Assembly: GCA_029216955.1 (NCBI GenBank)
Contig: JANAVB010031417.1
Location: 15,707,555-15,771,554, forward strand
Origin: Iris pallida
Taxonomy: Eukaryota > Streptophyta > Magnoliopsida > Asparagales > Iridaceae
Reading direction: 5' to 3'
DNA length: 64,000 nt
Shown here in pieces: positions 12,062 to 23,256 of this stretch. Each line of letters opens with the position of its first letter. The first letter of the stretch is position 1. The position numbers were made by a program, and so were the translations under genes. A model generated the notes under the pieces. The model had not been told where the DNA came from. It saw nothing but the letters and a program-made list of their open reading frames with translations, and made no database searches.

Positions 12062-13624
12062 TCATTTTCCTGACGCATCACAATATACTGTAAAACCTCC
12101 GGGTCCAACTGGCAATGTAAGAATAGGCGCTGATATCAACTTTTGCTTCAAATTCTCAAATGATGCCTGACATTCTGCCGACCAGACGAATGGTACATCC
12201 TTCCGTGTCAAGCGGGTCATGGGTGCTGAAAGCCTTGCAAAGTCTGATACGAACCTTCTGTAATATCCTGCCAATCCCAAAAAACTCCGCACATCAGCTA
12301 CGGTCTTGGGTACTGGCCAACTCTCTACTGCTTCTACCTTCTTGGGATCCACTGCTACTCCAGTTTCCGATATGATATGACCCAAAAATGAAATATGATC
12401 CGACCAAAACTCGTACTTGCTGAGCTTGGCATACAACTGGTTCTCTCTCAGAACCTGTAACACTTTCCTGAGGTGGTCTTTATGCTCCTCTTCACTGGCA
12501 GAATATACGAGAATGTTGTCAAGAAATACAACGACAAACTGATCTAAGTATGGCATAAAGATACGGTTTATCAAATCCATAAATATTGCTGGAGCATTGG
12601 TCAAACCAAACGGCATTACCAAGAATTCATAATGTCCATACTTCGACCTGAATGCTGTCTTGGGAATATCCTCCTTCCGAACCCTCACTTGATGATACCC
12701 TGAACGAAGATCTATCTTGGAGAAAACTCTAGCTTTGCTCAACTGATCAAACAAGTCATCGATACTGGATAGTGGATACTTGTTCTTTACTGTTGCCGCG
12801 TTAAGCTTCTTGTAATCAATGCATAATCTGGATGACCCATCCTTCTTCCCCATAAGTACCACTAGTGCTGCCCATGGTGATATGCTAGCTTGGATGAACT
12901 TCTTCTCCTTCAGTTCCTCTATGTGCTGATATACCTTGGCCTGCTCTGAATTCGCCATTCTGTAAACTCTATCTGATATTGGTTTAGTTCCAGGTGCCAA
13001 TTCTATACTGAACTCAATATCTCTAATCGGTGGTAGCCCTGGAAGTTCTTCGGGAAATACGTCTAGAAATTCTTCAACTACCTTCGGAACTTGAACTTCT
13101 TCCATTGCCGTTATTACTCCCTGCTCTTGCTGAGTTGCCACGGATCTGACTAAGGTGAATCTTTTCATGCCTGGAATATCAAAAGATACACTCCTACTAC
13201 GACAATCTATTTTCGCATGATTGTCTTTCAGCCAGTCCATGCCTAAGATAACGTCGAAATTTTCAACAGGAAATTCTATCAACTGGGCGGGTAAGGAATG
13301 CCCGCAAACTACAATGCTACATGCTAGAATAACTCTACTAACTCCTACGAGTCTATTGCCAGTGAGTATATTCAACCTCCCTGGCAATGCCTCGAACTCC
13401 ATTCCTAGCTGTGTCGTAAATTGTGCAGATATAAATAAATGTGATGCTCCTGAATCAAACAATGCTACTGCGGGATATGAGGTAACGAGAATGTTACCTG
13501 CCACAACATCTTCCGATGCTAATGCCTCCTCCAAGGACAGAGTGAATGCCTGCCCTCGACCTCCTTGTTGGTTTCCATGCTGCGGCCTAGCCTGGTGCTG
13601 CTGCTGGCCCCTTCCCTGATGATG
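12062..13624 (-). pseudogene. pol: gypsy B protease and reverse transcriptase
   Basis: Aspartic protease with active-site [13 protein letters not shown] near 13450, then reverse transcriptase ([47 protein letters not shown]) running into the start of RNase H (YCDASGK). The catalytic Y/F-x-DD box reads FLDN: the second aspartate is asparagine, which a G-to-A change explains and which should abolish polymerase activity. A TGA at 12062-12064 ends the open part in RNase H. The frame is continuous with gag upstream except for a TAG at 13625-13627, so this was a single Gag-Pol polyprotein. Confidence 0.9.
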
Positions 13625-14323
13625 CTAGGGTGGTCTATGCTGGTGCTGCTGCATCGGCGGTCCCTGCTGTCGAAACATCTGAGCCTGCGGCATCAGCGGA
13701 CGCTGGGCCAATGGTCTCACTGCCACCGCTGATCCTCGATACTGACCTGCCCCTAGTGCTGGCAGAGCAGAAAACTGCTGCACTGGTCCTCCTGACCTCG
13801 AATTCATGGGATAGGTGGTAACCCGATGATCTGGATTTCTACATATCAAACACAGCCCGTTCAATATCCGACACACATCTCTAGTGTGTCCTACCTTCCC
13901 ACAATAAGTGCAGCCTGCCGGGGGTTGCTGGTTCTTCCTCTGTTGCTGCTGCTGCTGCCTGGGTGGTGGTGCTGGCCCTCGTATTGCCACATCGTGAATG
14001 CGAATGCCAAGAGATGGTGCTGTTGCTTGGGGCGCTGCTCCCCCTCCTCCTTCAATCTGACTGTGAGATCTCTTCTGACCTCCAGTCCTTGTCGTGATCC
14101 TCTGAATGGTGATCTCATGCCTTCGAGTTGCCGTCAATACTTCGTCAAAAGTCTGGTAGTTGTGCCCCTCTATCAATTGCAAGAGCTCAAGATGAAATCC
14201 TTACTAGAACCTCATAGCCCTCTGGCTCTCTGTTGCTACCATCTCTAGGACAAACCTGCTCAATCTGCAGAACTCCTCTGCATAGGCATCTATCGTCTTG
14301 TCGGCCTGCTTGAGGTTGATAAA
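13625..14323 (-). pseudogene. gag: gypsy B gag, C-terminal part
   Basis: This continues the gag reading frame interrupted by the CACTA element: removing the insertion and one AAA duplication joins LQQKF to INLKQADKT in frame. Adjacent stops TAG (14204-14206) and TAA (14201-14203) replace a QQ pair that gypsy A keeps (RFQQG). A CCHC knuckle CTYCGKVGHTRDVC lies near 13880. A further TAG at 13625-13627 sits between gag and protease. All three stops can be produced by C-to-T changes in CAG or CAA. Confidence 0.9.
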
Positions 14324-14860
14324 CACTACCAAAATAAGTGGTTTTAGCGACGCCCAAAAACGTCGGAAAAATAGGAAATTCCGTCGCTAATCTGTATCAC
14401 CGACGTATTTACCGACGTTTAGCTTTTGTCGCCGTTTCCTTAGTCGGTGATCACGAAAACGTCGCTGAACGTCGCAACTACCGACATTCAGCGACGTACG
14501 AGTACGTCGGTGAGTTATCGACGTTTATCGTCGTTCCGTCGGTATATTAGCGACGTATACGTAGTCGCCACACGTCGGTAAAACCTGGAATAGTTACCGA
14601 CGTCTAGCGTCGTTTCGTCGGTAATATAGCGACGTGAGTTTCGTCGCTAGACGTCGGTAATGGTCCTGTACATTTTTGCAGCTAGTGTCGCTAGACGTCG
14701 GTAAATACGTCGGAGAGCTGTACTCTTTTGCAGTTAGTCGTCGGTAAATGTCGGTAAAACGTCGCAAACATATATTATTTGCAGCTTGTCGTCGGTAAAC
14801 GTCGGAAAACGACGTCGCTAAACGTCAGTAAGCGTCGCTAAACGTCGCTAAAGTTGTAAA
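14324..14860. repeat. CACTA left subterminal repeats
   Basis: More than twenty short copies, in both orientations, of ACGTCGG / CGACGT / GTCGCTAAACG. In CACTA elements such motifs bind the TNPA protein. Confidence 0.85.
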
Positions 14861-15149
14861 AAAAATAAAAAAAAATAAAACACAGATTCTATATTACCAC
14901 TCACAATTCTATAAAACACATATAGGTACACATTCAAATCCCCACTCACAATTCCAAATCACAGCGCATTGAAACCCCCACTCACAATTCCAATACAAAC
15001 ATCCAATACAAACATCCAATCATAAGTCACAAATATCCAATCATAAGTCACAAACATCCAATACACAACTAACATCCAATACAAACATCCAATCATAAGT
15101 CACAAACATAAGATGATACAAACACAAATAAAAGTCCTAACTAGGACTA
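14861..15149. repeat. AT-rich repeats downstream of TNPA
   Basis: A-rich sequence with recurring CAAACATCCAATCATAAGTCA and CACTCACAATTCCAA units. It is probably the 3' untranslated part of the TNPA gene. No coding frame. Confidence 0.6.
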
Positions 15150-17172
15150 CTAGTGATCTGGTGCAGGAGGGGCACCGCCGCGACGAAGGCGTAAAAACTC
15201 CTCATACTCCGCAAGTGAAATCGATACAGATGGAGCGCCAGGCTGTGACGTCGGTGGAGTCGGTGTCGAAGAAGAAGGCGGTGGAGGCGGCGGAGTCGAC
15301 GACGATGAAGGCGCACCCAGAGTACCAGCATGCTCCAACGCTGTAAGTCGCTGGTTGTATGAATCCATGATAGATAACATTCTACCAGTGCTCTGGACCA
15401 TCGAATCCTGCGCCTTTCTCACCGTCTCGGCCATGGTCACCTGTCCTGTCTGCAACTCCGTCACCGTGCGCTCTAACCCTCCAACGGCGCGCTCTGTCCT
15501 CTCAGTCGTCTCCCTGAGGTCTATAATGCCGCGGTCGAGCGCATCCAATCGTGCTAGCAGCGCAGGATCGTCCGTAGGATGCTGAGACTGCTGCTCGATC
15601 CGTCGTAGCAGGTCGTCACGGAGAGACTCCATCATCTGGTGGACTCGGGCAGACTCCTGGGACGGCTGTGGACCATGCACACTAGCAGGAGATGTCCTAG
15701 AGGACTGGGTCGCAACTAGGGCGCCATAGGATCCCGTACCGTAGTACGTACCCCTACGGAGGCCACCAGCGGCGGTCATCCACAGCTCGTCCTCCGACGG
15801 AGCTTGAGTGGGCTGCGAGGAAGTACCGGCCTCTCCTGCATCAGGTGCACTAGCAGCCGCCCGTTCCCGCAGCCTCTTATACTCGGCCTAGAAAGTATGG
15901 ATAGTACTCTATGATTTCTAATTTATAATTAATGTACTTATTTTTACTAACTTCATGAATATTTATTTGCATCATATTTACTAAGTTATATTAAAATGGA
16001 CACGAAGTATTAAATTAAGATAACGTATTGTAATACTTACATAGGTCTGCTCGGCCCTCTCGTCAATAAGGACTCCGCCCTTCCGATGGGTGGCCAGGAA
16101 GACGGTCACCATGTCGGCGTTACCGACCTTCCTTACCTGTAATTAAATATATTATCTTAGTAATAATTTATCGGATTTGCATTAAAATAATATTTCTAAA
16201 AGAGAAAGACATACCAGACGACGGAAATGTTCCGTCATCGGAATCGACCCACCGCACCACTTCGAGGCATGTTGCCTAGCCGCCTTGGCCTTCTCCGACT
16301 TCTCCTTGTACTTTGGCTCCTCGAATCGAGCCTTCATCGCATTCCATTGATCAGGGGTGATCCAACCTTGGATCGGCTTTCCGGCACGATCACGATCCTT
16401 CTGATCGTTGATAGAGTCGCGGATCAGCTTGGCAGCGACGGAAGGAAACATCCCCTCGATCTGCTCGGCCCGGTGCGGCGGATAGTAAAACATATCCTAG
16501 AACAGTACGAAACCAAATATTTATTAGTTATATATAATATGCATAAATTAAATGATTCATGTTAAAAACAAATCTATTTTAACCTTGAAGCGCGTAAACC
16601 AGAAGTTCTTCCTTTCGTCTGGAGCATCAGAGTAGTTAATCCAGGGACCACCATAATTATGCCTCAGCATATCGCCTAGGCGTCTCTGTACCCCTGAAGG
16701 ACGATATCTATACATACATATTATATTCATGAAAAAAGTTAATTTATGATAAAAACAGAAGAAAAATAATAATAAACCAAAATACCTACTTTGTACCGTC
16801 GGCCCAGATCTCCGTCCTCCCCTCCTCCGGAGGTGCGCACGCATCATCTTCATGATGCTGGTCGGCCGTCGGCGCATCCTCCTCGGCCATCTGCTCATCC
16901 GTCTCCATCGTCGTATCAACATCAGGAACGCTAGACGGGGGAGCCCTCTCAACAGGTCTGGAACTACTCGTCCCAGGAGATATGCCACGTGACGTCGTCC
17001 CAACCGGCCCAGCTACTGTCCGATATGGAGGAGTAATCGGCGACGAGGATCCAGAGCCGGTACCAATAGGAGGTACCGAAGGCAAACTCCGTCCCCTAGC
17101 AGTACCTGTAGGAAGTACCGGATGATCCCGACCTCCTCGTGGCCCTCGCAAATGTCCGCGACGACCTGCCAT
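15150..17172 (-). CDS. tnpA: CACTA TNPA-like protein, five exons, 540 residues
   Basis: TNPA-type proteins bind subterminal repeats and bring CACTA ends together. My gene model is 17172-16790, 16707-16584, 16496-16215, 16136-16041 and 15887-15150; all introns are GT-AG and every junction keeps frame, giving 540 residues without a stop. The N-terminus is rich in Gly, Arg, Pro and Ser with an acidic patch. The middle (about residues 128-325) resembles plant transposase family 24: WFTRFK, MFYYPPHRAEQIEGMF, WITPDQWNAMKARF, CGGSIPMTEHFRRL, and THRKGGVLIDERAEQTY. A coiled coil (about 375-450) and a Pro/Ser tail follow. The start is the ATG of MAGRRGHL; upstream frame consists of 33-bp repeats. The next gene upstream on the same strand is tnp2-like. 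Confidence 0.8.
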
Positions 17173-17189
17173 ACCTGATAACAGCATAT

Positions 17190-17310
17190 GATAGTACAAG
17201 ATATAATAGAGACTAGAAATATGACAGTACAACAAATAATAGAGACTAGAAATATGACAGTACAACAAATAATAGAGACTAGAAATATGACAGTACAACA
17301 AAGATAATAA
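17190..17310. repeat. 33-bp tandem repeat between CACTA genes
   Basis: Three to four copies of a unit containing GAAATATGACAGTACAACAA and TAATAGAGACTA lie just upstream of the TNPA start, between it and the tnp2 stop at 17371. Confidence 0.8.
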
Positions 17311-17370
17311 CCAAGGTAACATATGATGATACATTCTACAATAAACATCTAAGTCCAGATAATATCTCTC

Positions 17371-19446
17371 TCAATCATCTTCAGAATAATCATCTTGTTC
17401 GTCTTCCTCGACCTCATCTTCCTCTTCCTCCTCATCTTCACTTTCGTCTTCACCTTCGTCGGCTTCGCCTTCCTCTTCGGATAATTCTACATCTTCTACA
17501 TTATGTGTCGTGTAATGCGTAACTTCCGTGGAGTCCACATCGACAATATTGGTTACAGGAGGTAGCTCGTCCTCCTGGTAAGCTTTTTCATCAACATCAA
17601 AAGTATCTCTAGCTTTAGTCTTGCATACTGCCCACCAGTCAGACTTCGTTGCTCCCCGTCTCGGATAAGCTGTAAAATACACGAGCTGAGCCTGAGTTGC
17701 TAGGACAAACGGTTCGTAGCCTTGATATCTACGCTTGTAGTTTATATCCACAAGACCATGCTTGTCAATTTTCCAGCCTTGATTTTCAATCGGATCGAAC
17801 CATTCACACTTGAACAACACGATATTTGCAGGTTCTCTGCCATAATTATATGACAACTCCACAATCTCTCGCAAGATGCCAAAGAAATCATTTCCTGGAT
17901 CGACGTCTTTGTAGTTCGAAGACTTGATACACAAACAACTGTTCTTCGGTGGATCACCCTTCTCCACAACGCCAGCACGAAAAGCATTCTTGTTCCTCCG
18001 GTACGGATGATCCTTCGGCAGGAATCGTCGATGACAATCGAAGAAGCACGGTTTGCCTCCGTGTTTCAAACGGAAAGCCTTAGTGTCGTCCATGCAACAC
18101 GGACATGAAAGACGACCATGCGTGCTCCATCCAGATAACATTCCATAGGCCGGAAAGTCGTTGATGGTCCACATAAGTGCTGCCCGCATCTGGAAATTTT
18201 GTTTTCTAGATACATCGTACGTGTTGGAACCTACTTCCCACAGCTGATTCAACTCATCAATCAATGGTTGTAAATAAACATCAATGTTCCTTTTCGGATT
18301 GTTCGGACCTGGGATAATAACGGTGAGGAACATATATGGAGTCTTCATGCACATCCAAGGCGGTAGATTATACGGGGTGACGATCACAGGCCAACACGAA
18401 TACTGGGATCCTGAAAGTCCGAATGGGGTAAAACCGTCAGAGCAGAGACCCAATCTAACATTACGCGGATCAGAAGCAAAATCTGGATACTCTCGATCAA
18501 AGTGCTTCCATGCTTCTCCATCAGATGGGTGATCCAACACTCCTTCGGTATGTTCCCGCTTATGCCAACTCATGTTTTCTGCAGTTTCCTTCACCATAAA
18601 CAACCGCTGCAAACGCGGCGTCAACGGCAAGTAGTGCATCGAAGAGGTAGGCTTCCTGGTACCGACAGACTTTCCTCTACCACAGGCCTTGTAGCGATCG
18701 ACACCACAAAATCTGCAGGCGTCTTCATCCTTGTCGTCTTTGTAGTACAACATGCACCCGTTGCGACAGGCATCGATTTTTTCATATCCCATCCAGAGCG
18801 ATCTAACCATCCTCTTAGACCGGTAAAAGTCTTTAGGCAACTTCGCACCCTCAGGCAATATTTCTATAAGCAACTCCATAATACGGTTGTAGCAATCTTG
18901 CGACATGTTAAAATCGGACTTGATGCTCAACAATCTTGTAACCACCTCCAACGGTGAATGATCCTCACAACCAGGATATAATGGAGTCCTTGCATTCTCC
19001 AGCAACTCCATGAACTGTGCAGCATCGGGGTTCGGTGCCTCCTCAGGTGCATCATGATCATCCGGATCGAAACTAGGCCCGGCCGCGTCAAAAACCATGT
19101 TCACCAACCCATCGTCGTAAGGAGCATTGTTGTGGACATCAACATAAGGCTCGTACTCCGATGCTAAAGACACAAGTTCTCCGTGCTCGCTCCACTGATA
19201 GTAATTCGGCGTGAAACCCTTCGAGTACAAATGATACGTGACATCCACTTCTGGATGATATTTAAAGTTACGACATCTCACACACGGACACTTAATTTTG
19301 GTACCGTCCATGTACTGAGGGAACGCCTTGGCAAACTGCAGGAACTGGTGTACACCCTCTATGAATTCATCCCGCACACCGCACATGTCATCAGGATGAC
19401 GGTTGTACATCCAAGTACGATTCCGCAGATAGTAATTCAGCTCCAT
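17371..19446 (-). CDS. tnpD: tnp2-type CACTA transposase with internal deletion, fused to DUF4216
   Basis: The transposase-associated N-terminal domain is present (RTWMYNRHPDD near residue 10, CPCVRCRN near 54), followed by the tnp2 core (LMWTINDFPAYGMLSGWSTH, GRLSCPCC, KPCFFDCHRRFLP near 400-465). Near residue 498 (plus 17950) the tnp2 motif GVVEKGDPP passes straight into the DUF4216 domain (FFGILREIVELSYNYG, VLFKCEWFD, WWAVCKTKARD, about 505-610) and an acidic tail. Full-length relatives have several hundred residues in between, so this is an in-frame internal deletion. I prefer the ATG at 19446; an upstream in-frame ATG at 19533 adds 29 unlikely residues. Confidence 0.85.
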   Translation of the reverse strand: MELNYYLRNRTWMYNRHPDDMCGVRDEFIEGVHQFLQFAKAFPQYMDGTKIKCPCVRCRNFKYHPEVDVTYHLYSKGFTPNYYQWSEHGELVSLASEYEPYVDVHNNAPYDDGLVNMVFDAAGPSFDPDDHDAPEEAPNPDAAQFMELLENARTPLYPGCEDHSPLEVVTRLLSIKSDFNMSQDCYNRIMELLIEILPEGAKLPKDFYRSKRMVRSLWMGYEKIDACRNGCMLYYKDDKDEDACRFCGVDRYKACGRGKSVGTRKPTSSMHYLPLTPRLQRLFMVKETAENMSWHKREHTEGVLDHPSDGEAWKHFDREYPDFASDPRNVRLGLCSDGFTPFGLSGSQYSCWPVIVTPYNLPPWMCMKTPYMFLTVIIPGPNNPKRNIDVYLQPLIDELNQLWEVGSNTYDVSRKQNFQMRAALMWTINDFPAYGMLSGWSTHGRLSCPCCMDDTKAFRLKHGGKPCFFDCHRRFLPKDHPYRRNKNAFRAGVVEKGDPPKNSCLCIKSSNYKDVDPGNDFFGILREIVELSYNYGREPANIVLFKCEWFDPIENQGWKIDKHGLVDINYKRRYQGYEPFVLATQAQLVYFTAYPRRGATKSDWWAVCKTKARDTFDVDEKAYQEDELPPVTNIVDVDSTEVTHYTTHNVEDVELSEEEGEADEGEDESEDEEEEEDEVEEDEQDDYSEDD

Positions 19447-20042
19447 AATTCTGTAAGATAGATACATCAAGGTAGTGAATGATATGCAAGTGTCAAAGCT
19501 TTTCCGATGGATTGCATTTATCTTTTCATCCATTCATTCATGCATTGCATTTATCTTTTCAGTTTTGCATATCATTACCTACTATTATACATGCATACTT
19601 TATATATACATCAAGGTAGTAATACTAGTTGATGTTCTGAAAAGGAGAGTGCGATGTCTAGTAGAGGATTCTTTTTTTTGAGGAGCTGTCATATCATGGA
19701 AGTCAATATAAAATAAAAGAAGTATACATGCAATTCTATATGATTCCTAGGCCAATCAAGGTCAAAGTCAACTATTGGTCAACTCGATCAACAATCTAGT
19801 AAAATGAATGAATATTAAGGCAGTTTATTTCGTAAGTAGTAATTCATATCCATATCCAATTGAGGATAATTCTGTAAGATAGATAGATGCACATTGCAGT
19901 CAGTGAATGAATATTAAGGCAGTTTAGATATGGGTGCGCAATTTAGATAGAGGTCAGTAGAGAGCGACAGTTTAGAGAAAACTGAGATTATTGGTGAGGT
20001 ATAATTGTACTTGTAGGAGTACACGACACCAACTGTCCAATA

Positions 20043-20490
20043 TCGACCCTTTGGGTCTACAAGAGTTACTTAACTCAGTTTGTCAAGACAAGTAAAACTT
20101 TTTAAATTAATACCCAATATCGACCCTTTGGCCTGTGCTTGAGCAGTATCCTAACTCAAACTATCTATCCTAACTAATAAATTAATATCCTACTTTAACA
20201 TCTACTAACTCTCATATTCCTTCTAACATAAACTAATATCCTAATCTTAACTAACCCTTTAACTGAAACTAATATCTAAATAATGCTAATCATGAACTAA
20301 CACCCTAACCTGGAAGTCCACACTGCTTAAGCACAGGCCATAGGCCAAGTTATAAGGCAAAATGCAGGCAACTGCCTGTAGCTACAAGGCAAAAGTACCA
20401 AATGTTGACGGTATATATACCGTCAACATTTAAAAAGTTTACTTGTCTTGACAAACTGAGTGAAGTAACTCTTATAGGCCCAAAAGGTAC
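20043..20490. repeat. inverted repeat with a 32-bp perfect palindrome in CACTA
   Basis: Arms of about 65 bp (20043-20107 and 20427-20490) share AACTCAGTTTGTCAAGACAA in opposite orientation. Inside, 20400-20431 is a perfect 32-bp palindrome centred on TATATATA. No coding frame is present in this non-coding part upstream of tnp2. Confidence 0.8.
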
Positions 20491-20877
20491 TCTATACACT
20501 CTTACTTATACAAGCCTTTTGAGGCAATCAGCGTTATACTAGATTTCCGAAAAAAATCTATAACTCTGATAGGCCCAAAAGGTTTGGCATAAGTAAATTT
20601 AATTTCTAAAGAATGGCTCAAAACACTGTACCAATCATACCTATATTTCTAAGATACTCTATATACTCTAGGTACTAGGACTGAACTAACTCTCTAACAC
20701 TCTAATGATACTCACTCACATATACCCACTCTTACTTAGGAATACTAAGATCTGACACATACTGATAATCACGTCCCTAATGTGGAGTCGCAAAATGTCG
20801 CTGAGTTAAACAAAACAGCGACGTTTTGTGACTAGACCGCGACATCAGCTTTCCCGGTAATTCATGGCTTCTGTGAA

Positions 20878-21508
20878 ATAACCACATCTTGGCTATTTGT
20901 TAAATAGATCGACCATGAGCTCCCATGTTCAGTCGTGCCTTCAACATCATGTTCAAATGAAGGTGACAAGCAGCTGACTATAGAAAAATATGCCGTATTG
21001 AGCTTCATAAAGAAATGCAAGATTACTACATAGGAGAAAAGGTTTGGTAGGATTACGTCAAAGCACACGGCTTAGAAAATTATGACATATTTGTCTTCCG
21101 ACACCGTAGTAACATGGTTGGTACATTAAGGGTCTTTGACAAGGTGACATGTTGTGAAAAAATATATCCTTATAGTTCTTCTACGGATTTACTTTAACAT
21201 TACGTAGGAGAACTAAGGATATATTTGTTCACAACATGCCACCTCCTCAAAGGCCCTTAATGTGACAACCATGTTACCACGGTGTCGGAAGACAAATATG
21301 TCATAATTTTCTAAGCCGTGTGCTTTGACGTAATCCTACCAAACCTTTCCTCCTATGTAGTAATCTTGCATTTCTTTATGAAGCTCAATACGACATATTT
21401 TTTCATAGTCATCTGCTTGTCACCTTCATTTGAACATGATGTTGAAGGCACGACTGAACATGGGAGCTCAGGGTCGATCTATTTAACAAATAGCCAAGAT
21501 GTGGTTAA
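20878..21508. repeat. large near-perfect hairpin inside CACTA
   Basis: Two arms of about 305 bp (20878 to about 21187 and about 21204 to 21508) are reverse complements with scattered mismatches, leaving a loop of about 17 bp. Each arm gives the same short open frame (SFEHDVEGTTEHGSS), which only reflects the symmetry. It could be a foldback MITE nested in the CACTA element or an RNA hairpin source. No target duplication was identified. Confidence 0.85.
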
Positions 21509-21997
21509 TTCAAACGATAGGAGTCGCTATATTCCTTAGAATAGACTTGGAATATTCTCTAGAATATTCTTGGAATATGCCTTGTAGCCAAGTGCTAATT
21601 AGATCTAGATCTAATTACTCCTATAATTACCTCTCCTGCCCCCATTAGTGCTAATCACTACAAGTGGGGGGCCATGGGGGTGCTACTGCTGATGTAAACT
21701 GCTGCTACAACAGCTGTTCTTGCTGCTGCTGTTGCTGGAATGGGGGCAGCAGCTCACCTTCTACTCCCCATCCATCTATCCACCTATCCATCCAACTATC
21801 TATCTAATATATATCTACACATACCAATAGCTAACTAGTATCCTATTTCTAACCCCAACTTGGTATCCCAAACCAAGGCTCTAAGACGGATAAATATCAG
21901 GTGTCTGAATCTGAGCCACAAAGTCCTAAATAGAGCAATACAGGTCATGATATGCAAAATACAAGAGAAATGAAGGATACAATGCAATCTATATGAT

Positions 21998-22140
21998 TTC
22001 TAGGTCAATCTAGGTCAAAGTCAAACTTGGTCAACTCTAGTCAACTCTAACAGTCAAACTAGGTCAACCTTAGTCTAGTTTGGTCAAACAAGGTCAAACT
22101 AGTCTAGGTTAGCCTCATCTAGACTAAAGTCAACTATTGG
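21998..22140. repeat. GGTCAA / TTGACC-rich stretch in CACTA
   Basis: AGGTCAAACTAGTC-like words repeat about a dozen times. TTGAC is the core of the W-box bound by WRKY factors. Similar stretches occur at 46449-46760 (LTR D) and 47925-48060 (LTR C). Confidence 0.65.
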
Positions 22141-22618
22141 TCAAACATAGCCTATTAGGTTCAATACCAAGGCATTCTAGGTCTTGGGCTAGTCAACTAA
22201 AGTCTAATTAGGCCTAACCAACATAGCCTTATATGTTACCCTAGAAACAATCCTAATTGGGTAAACTATATACAAGAGCCTATATACAAGCTATAAACCA
22301 AAATCCTATAATAACTTGGACTACCAATCACATGTATTCAAAACATCATATATATATATAATTCATACCTTACATATAAACTTATCCCTCACATTCACTC
22401 CTAACTCCATACTCCAACCTCTCAACTCTCAACCCATGACTTCAAGGCTAACTCAGCCCCAATTCAACCTCTAACCTATAACTCACATCCTCATGTAACC
22501 ATAATAGCCTATATATATCCAATAACATAAGGTTTACATGAATGATCAAGGAGGAACTAAACAAATGCATTAAAAAGGCTTAAAGACTGAACAAAACTCA
22601 GATCTATCTAACAAAACC

Positions 22619-22965
22619 ATGTGTCTGTGTGTGTACGTGTGTCTGTGTGTGTACGTGTGTCCGTGTGTGTGTTCGTGTGTGTGTCCGTGTGTGTGTGTGT
22701 CCGTGGGAGAGGAGGAGGAGGAGGGGGAGCTTAGGGTTTACCTGAGCTCGAGGAGGAGGAGCTCGACGGGAGGGGGGGTCGTCGGGGAGAGGGATTCGCC
22801 GGTGGAGAAGGGGGGAAGTCGTCGGGGAGAGGGATTCGCCGGTGGAGAAGGGGGGAAGTCGTCGGGGAGAGGAGGGGACTCGTCGGGGGGGAGGGGGGAC
22901 GGTGGAGTCGTCGGGGGGGAGGGGGGAGGGATTCGCCGGAGGAGGAAATCGGGTCGAGGGGGGAA
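22619..22965. repeat. GT-rich microsatellite and G-rich minisatellite
   Basis: GTGTGTGTCCGTGTGT-type repeats (22619-22712) are followed by GGAGGAGG and a direct repeat of GTCGTCGGGGAGAGGGATTC (22781 and 22818). On the minus strand this would be the CT-rich 5' leader of the CACTA transcript, with a donor-like GAGCTCAG|GTAAAC near 22741. Confidence 0.75.
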
Positions 22966-22984
22966 AAAAATTTTCGTTCGAAAA

Positions 22985-23256
22985 TTTTCGTTCGACTGAA
23001 CTCTCTGCCCTAATTATAAAAGAGTTAGCGACGTCCTTATTAGCCGTCGCTAAACGTCGCCAAAATGGCGACGTTAAGTAAGTTACGTCACAAAACGTCG
23101 CTATTCAGCGACGTTTTTAGTCTTCTGTCGCAGAACGTCGCTAGTCAGCGACGTTTTACGACGTTTCCTTCGTGGCGTCGCTATATTTCAATGTTTGGCG
23201 ACGCCACAAGCATCCGTCGCTAATATACGTCGCTATATGAGCAGATTTTAGTAGTG
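22985..23256. repeat. CACTA right subterminal repeats
   Basis: AACGTCGC / GCGACGT motifs repeat in both orientations up to the CACTA terminus, mirroring the left end. Confidence 0.85.

Larger units (their letters stand above)
14324..23256 (-). mobile_element. CACTA (En/Spm) DNA transposon inserted in gypsy B gag
   Basis: Both ends carry the family terminus: CACTACCAAAATAAG on plus at 14324 and CACTACTAAAATCTG on minus at 23256, flanked by 3-bp AAA duplications (14321-14323, 23257-23259). Dense CGACGT/ACGTCGG subterminal repeats occupy both ends. Two genes run on the minus strand, tnp2-like (17371-19446) and TNPA-like (15150-17172). The first transcribed exon is probably near 22.74-23.0 kb, where the minus strand shows a donor GAGCTCAG|GTAAAC. 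The tnp2 gene lacks its central part, so this copy is probably non-autonomous although TNPA looks intact. Confidence 0.93.

Noticed and set aside
15113..15585. Plus-strand frames overlapping the last TNPA exon
   Set aside because: The minus-strand frame carries the coiled coil and joins in phase to four upstream exons; the plus frames are shadows.
20862..21539. Two matching short frames (SFEHDVEGTTEHGSS) as a duplicated small gene
   Set aside because: They are the two arms of one hairpin, with no start context or family match.
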